NCBI RefSeq assembly: GCF_050948175.1
Contig: NW_027490098.1
Span: 2,356,001 to 2,420,000 of the forward strand
Reading direction: 5' to 3'
Origin: Xylocopa sonorina
Lineage: Eukaryota; Arthropoda; Insecta; Hymenoptera; Apidae
DNA length: 64,000 nucleotides
In this document: positions 62,315 through 64,000 of the stretch, piece by piece
Numbering within the stretch: the first letter of the stretch is position 1
Layout of the letters: each line of letters opens with the position of its first letter
Translations under genes and position numbers: made by a program
Notes under the pieces: generated by a model
The model's input: the letters and a program-made list of their open reading frames with translations, nothing else
Told to the model about the DNA's origin: nothing
Databases searched by the model: none

Positions 62315-64000
62315 CTAAGGATCCGCAGGCGACACCGCCCCAGGGACGCGGGCGCCTCCACTGCTCCCGCTCAGCGCCGCCGATGTCGACTCCGCCTCAG
62401 ACGTACCCCGTGGAGCCCGGTACTGACGCACCCCGGATACATGCTCCACGTAGATATCTCTGGACCAGGCTATTGTCTCAGATATCATGAGACGCCTCAT
62501 CAGCGCTGCATAACGCTGAGAGACGCGCAGCAGGTCCAGGACAAACTCGTTCCCCGGGTCCCACGCGCCCAGGGCGCCGACGACGAACGCATCTACGTGG
62601 ACTCGGTAGCCGCGCCTCCGCAATGATTCGGCGAGGGGCTGATACTTACGTATCTTCGCCATCCTCGCCTCCTCAATTGCCTCGAGAGTGTTCTCGAAAG
62701 GCACGGCCACGTCGACCACGACGATGTTTTTCGACAGCCCGTGCTCCACGACGATGTCGGGACGCAGGGCTGCCAGCTCGCCGTCGACTCCCGGGACGCG
62801 CTTATTGACCCGGAGCTCCCCTGGCAGACGGGCAGCCGCCACGAGCCTATGAACGAGGCTGTCATGCCGCAGCTGCCGGGCAGCGGAGTGAGGACCGCAG
62901 TGGGAGAGCACGTGGGGAAGGCCCTCGAACTCATGCCCGCAACGCCGGCAACGCTTGTCACCGGTCCCCCACCGACGTGCTCCATTTAGCGGCAACACGT
63001 CGAGGCGGGCCCGGTGAACGAAGCGCCAATCAGCGAAGCGGACAAACCCCCCGGTGCGCAGAAAGTGGTTACTGACCGCGCAACGGGAGGTCGCGTCGAA
63101 AACCTTCCCCTGGTCGGGCTTCCGAAGAAGCCTTTCCAGGTAGCACTCTCCCACTGCTGCCCTCAGCCTCCGCGTGACTTGGCCCTTGGCAGCAGGCGGC
63201 ACAACAACGCTACGCCCATTCCGGGAGCGACAAACGACCGAGAGTTCTTCACGAACCTCGTCCCATCTCCAACTGAATCCCAGCCGCGCACATGAACGAA
63301 TCCCGACGTTCCTTACCCGCGACCAGAACGAAGCCCGGCCCGCCGATGGCCTCGCCATCTCGCCCGACAAAGAGCCGGAGAGATAGTCGGCAAGGCCCCT
63401 GCTCCCAAGGGTCCGACCGGCCTTCTCCCGCACGGCGTCACACAGCGCTGACCTGGCCAAGTCCGCAACGACCGGATCGCTCGCGTTCAATAACCTGAAC
63501 GCGTGCGACACGGTCGCCACGTCAGCCAGATCCACCAGCGGGAGAAGGCCGCACCCACCCCAAGCGGGGGGGATATAGACCAGCTCCGCACTGGCACGCT
63601 GCGGGAGGTGCAACCACCTCTTTACCGTGCGTTTGATGACCCTGTCGGCATCGGCTAAAGCGGTTCTTCGCACGTGGCCTCCCCTGAACGCGAAATCGAG
63701 GCGTGGCAACAAGAATGTCGCCACGGTCTCGATTTTTTGCCAGGGGGCGAGCAGGGAATCGTCGACCGCGCGAAGATCTACTAGTAAGGCTTGGATCGTC
63801 GGATACGGGGTTTGGTCGATCCGAACCCCGGTCGGCACTCCCAGATGCTCGTAACTCTGCCCCTCCGACAGGGCAGGCACGAGTCCCCCGACTAGACGGA
63901 ACTCGGTGCCAGCGACCCTCCCGTCCCCTCTAATGTGCAGGGTTGCACACTTCGAGGGGTTGAAGGAGAGCCCCAGCTGCCGAGCCGTCCCCTCTGCTGC
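62315..64000 (-). CDS. Non-LTR retrotransposon polyprotein, copy 9, C-terminal part (cut by window edge)
   Basis: The frame is open from the right edge to the TAG at 62315-62317 and gives the last 561 residues. They begin just after the YADD box (AAEGTARQLGLSF) and contain the end of the RT, the CCHC knuckle and the full RLE. Variant positions are mixed: HDSLVHRLVAAARLPGEL joins copy 2-like and copy 1-like residues, and the C-terminus reads GAVSPADP. The N-terminal two thirds lie outside the window, so integrity cannot be judged. An apparent start at 63880 is only an internal GTG. Confidence 0.9.
   Translation of the reverse strand, partial: AAEGTARQLGLSFNPSKCATLHIRGDGRVAGTEFRLVGGLVPALSEGQSYEHLGVPTGVRIDQTPYPTIQALLVDLRAVDDSLLAPWQKIETVATFLLPRLDFAFRGGHVRRTALADADRVIKRTVKRWLHLPQRASAELVYIPPAWGGCGLLPLVDLADVATVSHAFRLLNASDPVVADLARSALCDAVREKAGRTLGSRGLADYLSGSLSGEMARPSAGRASFWSRVRNVGIRSCARLGFSWRWDEVREELSVVCRSRNGRSVVVPPAAKGQVTRRLRAAVGECYLERLLRKPDQGKVFDATSRCAVSNHFLRTGGFVRFADWRFVHRARLDVLPLNGARRWGTGDKRCRRCGHEFEGLPHVLSHCGPHSAARQLRHDSLVHRLVAAARLPGELRVNKRVPGVDGELAALRPDIVVEHGLSKNIVVVDVAVPFENTLEAIEEARMAKIRKYQPLAESLRRRGYRVHVDAFVVGALGAWDPGNEFVLDLLRVSQRYAALMRRLMISETIAWSRDIYVEHVSGVRQYRAPRGTSEAESTSAALSGSSGGARVPGAVSPADP

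Larger units (their letters stand above)
1..64000 (-). mobile_element. Tandem array of U2-targeted RLE non-LTR retrotransposon (Utopia-like)
   Basis: Ten consecutive copies of one element lie in the same orientation, separated by identical 146-bp U2 snRNA gene fragments at intervals of 7302 to 7608 bp. The protein has N-terminal zinc fingers, a single RT, a CCHC knuckle and a PD-(D/E)xK endonuclease, the layout of R2/NeSL-type elements. The 3' end of each copy abuts U2 sequence at the same base. Utopia is the published RLE lineage with U2 specificity, so that name is proposed by target and architecture; no phylogeny was run. The other U2-targeting element known to me, Keno, belongs to the Tx1/L1 group with an APE endonuclease, which this protein lacks. 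The exact 5' end of the element is not defined by the sequence. Confidence 0.88.

Noticed and set aside
1..64000. CRISPR array or tandem satellite as the source of the regular spacing
   Set aside because: The period is about 7.5 kb with a complete retrotransposon ORF in each unit; there are no short spaced repeats with unique spacers.

Overview
This window is eukaryotic, not bacterial. It is a head-to-tail tandem array of a long non-LTR retrotransposon, all on the minus strand, repeating about every 7.3-7.6 kb. There are eight complete copies (numbered 1-8 left to right), the first 80 nt of a coding region running off the left edge (copy 0), and the 3' third of a coding region running off the right edge (copy 9). 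Each complete copy has one uninterrupted ORF of 1,777-1,784 codons. It encodes two N-terminal C2H2-type zinc fingers, a very long basic Thr/Ser/Pro/Arg-rich linker, a reverse transcriptase with a YADD catalytic box, a CCHC knuckle and a C-terminal restriction-like endonuclease (RLE). This is the layout of the R2/NeSL group of site-specific elements.

The key to the array is a 146-bp block between consecutive copies that is identical in all nine places. On the minus strand it is the 3' four-fifths of a U2 spliceosomal RNA gene: stem-loops IIa and IIb, the Sm site, stem-loops III and IV, then a recognisable snRNA 3' box. It starts at about nt 38 of U2 (human numbering), directly after the end of each element's 3' UTR. 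The element is therefore a U2-targeted RLE retrotransposon, best compared with the published Utopia lineage, which is known from wasps among other eukaryotes. U2 features and AT-rich flanks fit an insect, perhaps a hymenopteran; this is inference. The 5' part of U2 (SL I and the branch-point-recognition sequence) is absent in sense orientation from every unit, so none of these fragments can make a working U2.

Each unit, read on the minus strand, is: leader of about 1,025 bp (with a perfect 31-bp palindrome and several hairpins), ORF, AT-rich 3' UTR of 750-1,080 bp ending in a 10-bp hairpin and an AATAAA a few nt before the junction, U2 fragment, 3' box, next leader. The ORFs and leaders are nearly uniform, but the 3' UTRs fall into five classes (A: copies 1, 9; B: 2, 3, 7; C: 4, 5; D: 6; E: 8). 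Copies 2/3 and copies 4/5 are almost base-identical whole-unit duplications whose edges coincide with the U2 block, which points to unequal exchange through U2. The N-terminal zinc fingers come in two sequence types and copy 8 is a mosaic of them.

No host gene, tRNA, rRNA, CRISPR or other transposon family was recognised. The long plus-strand reading frames are antisense shadows of the repetitive part of the ORF.
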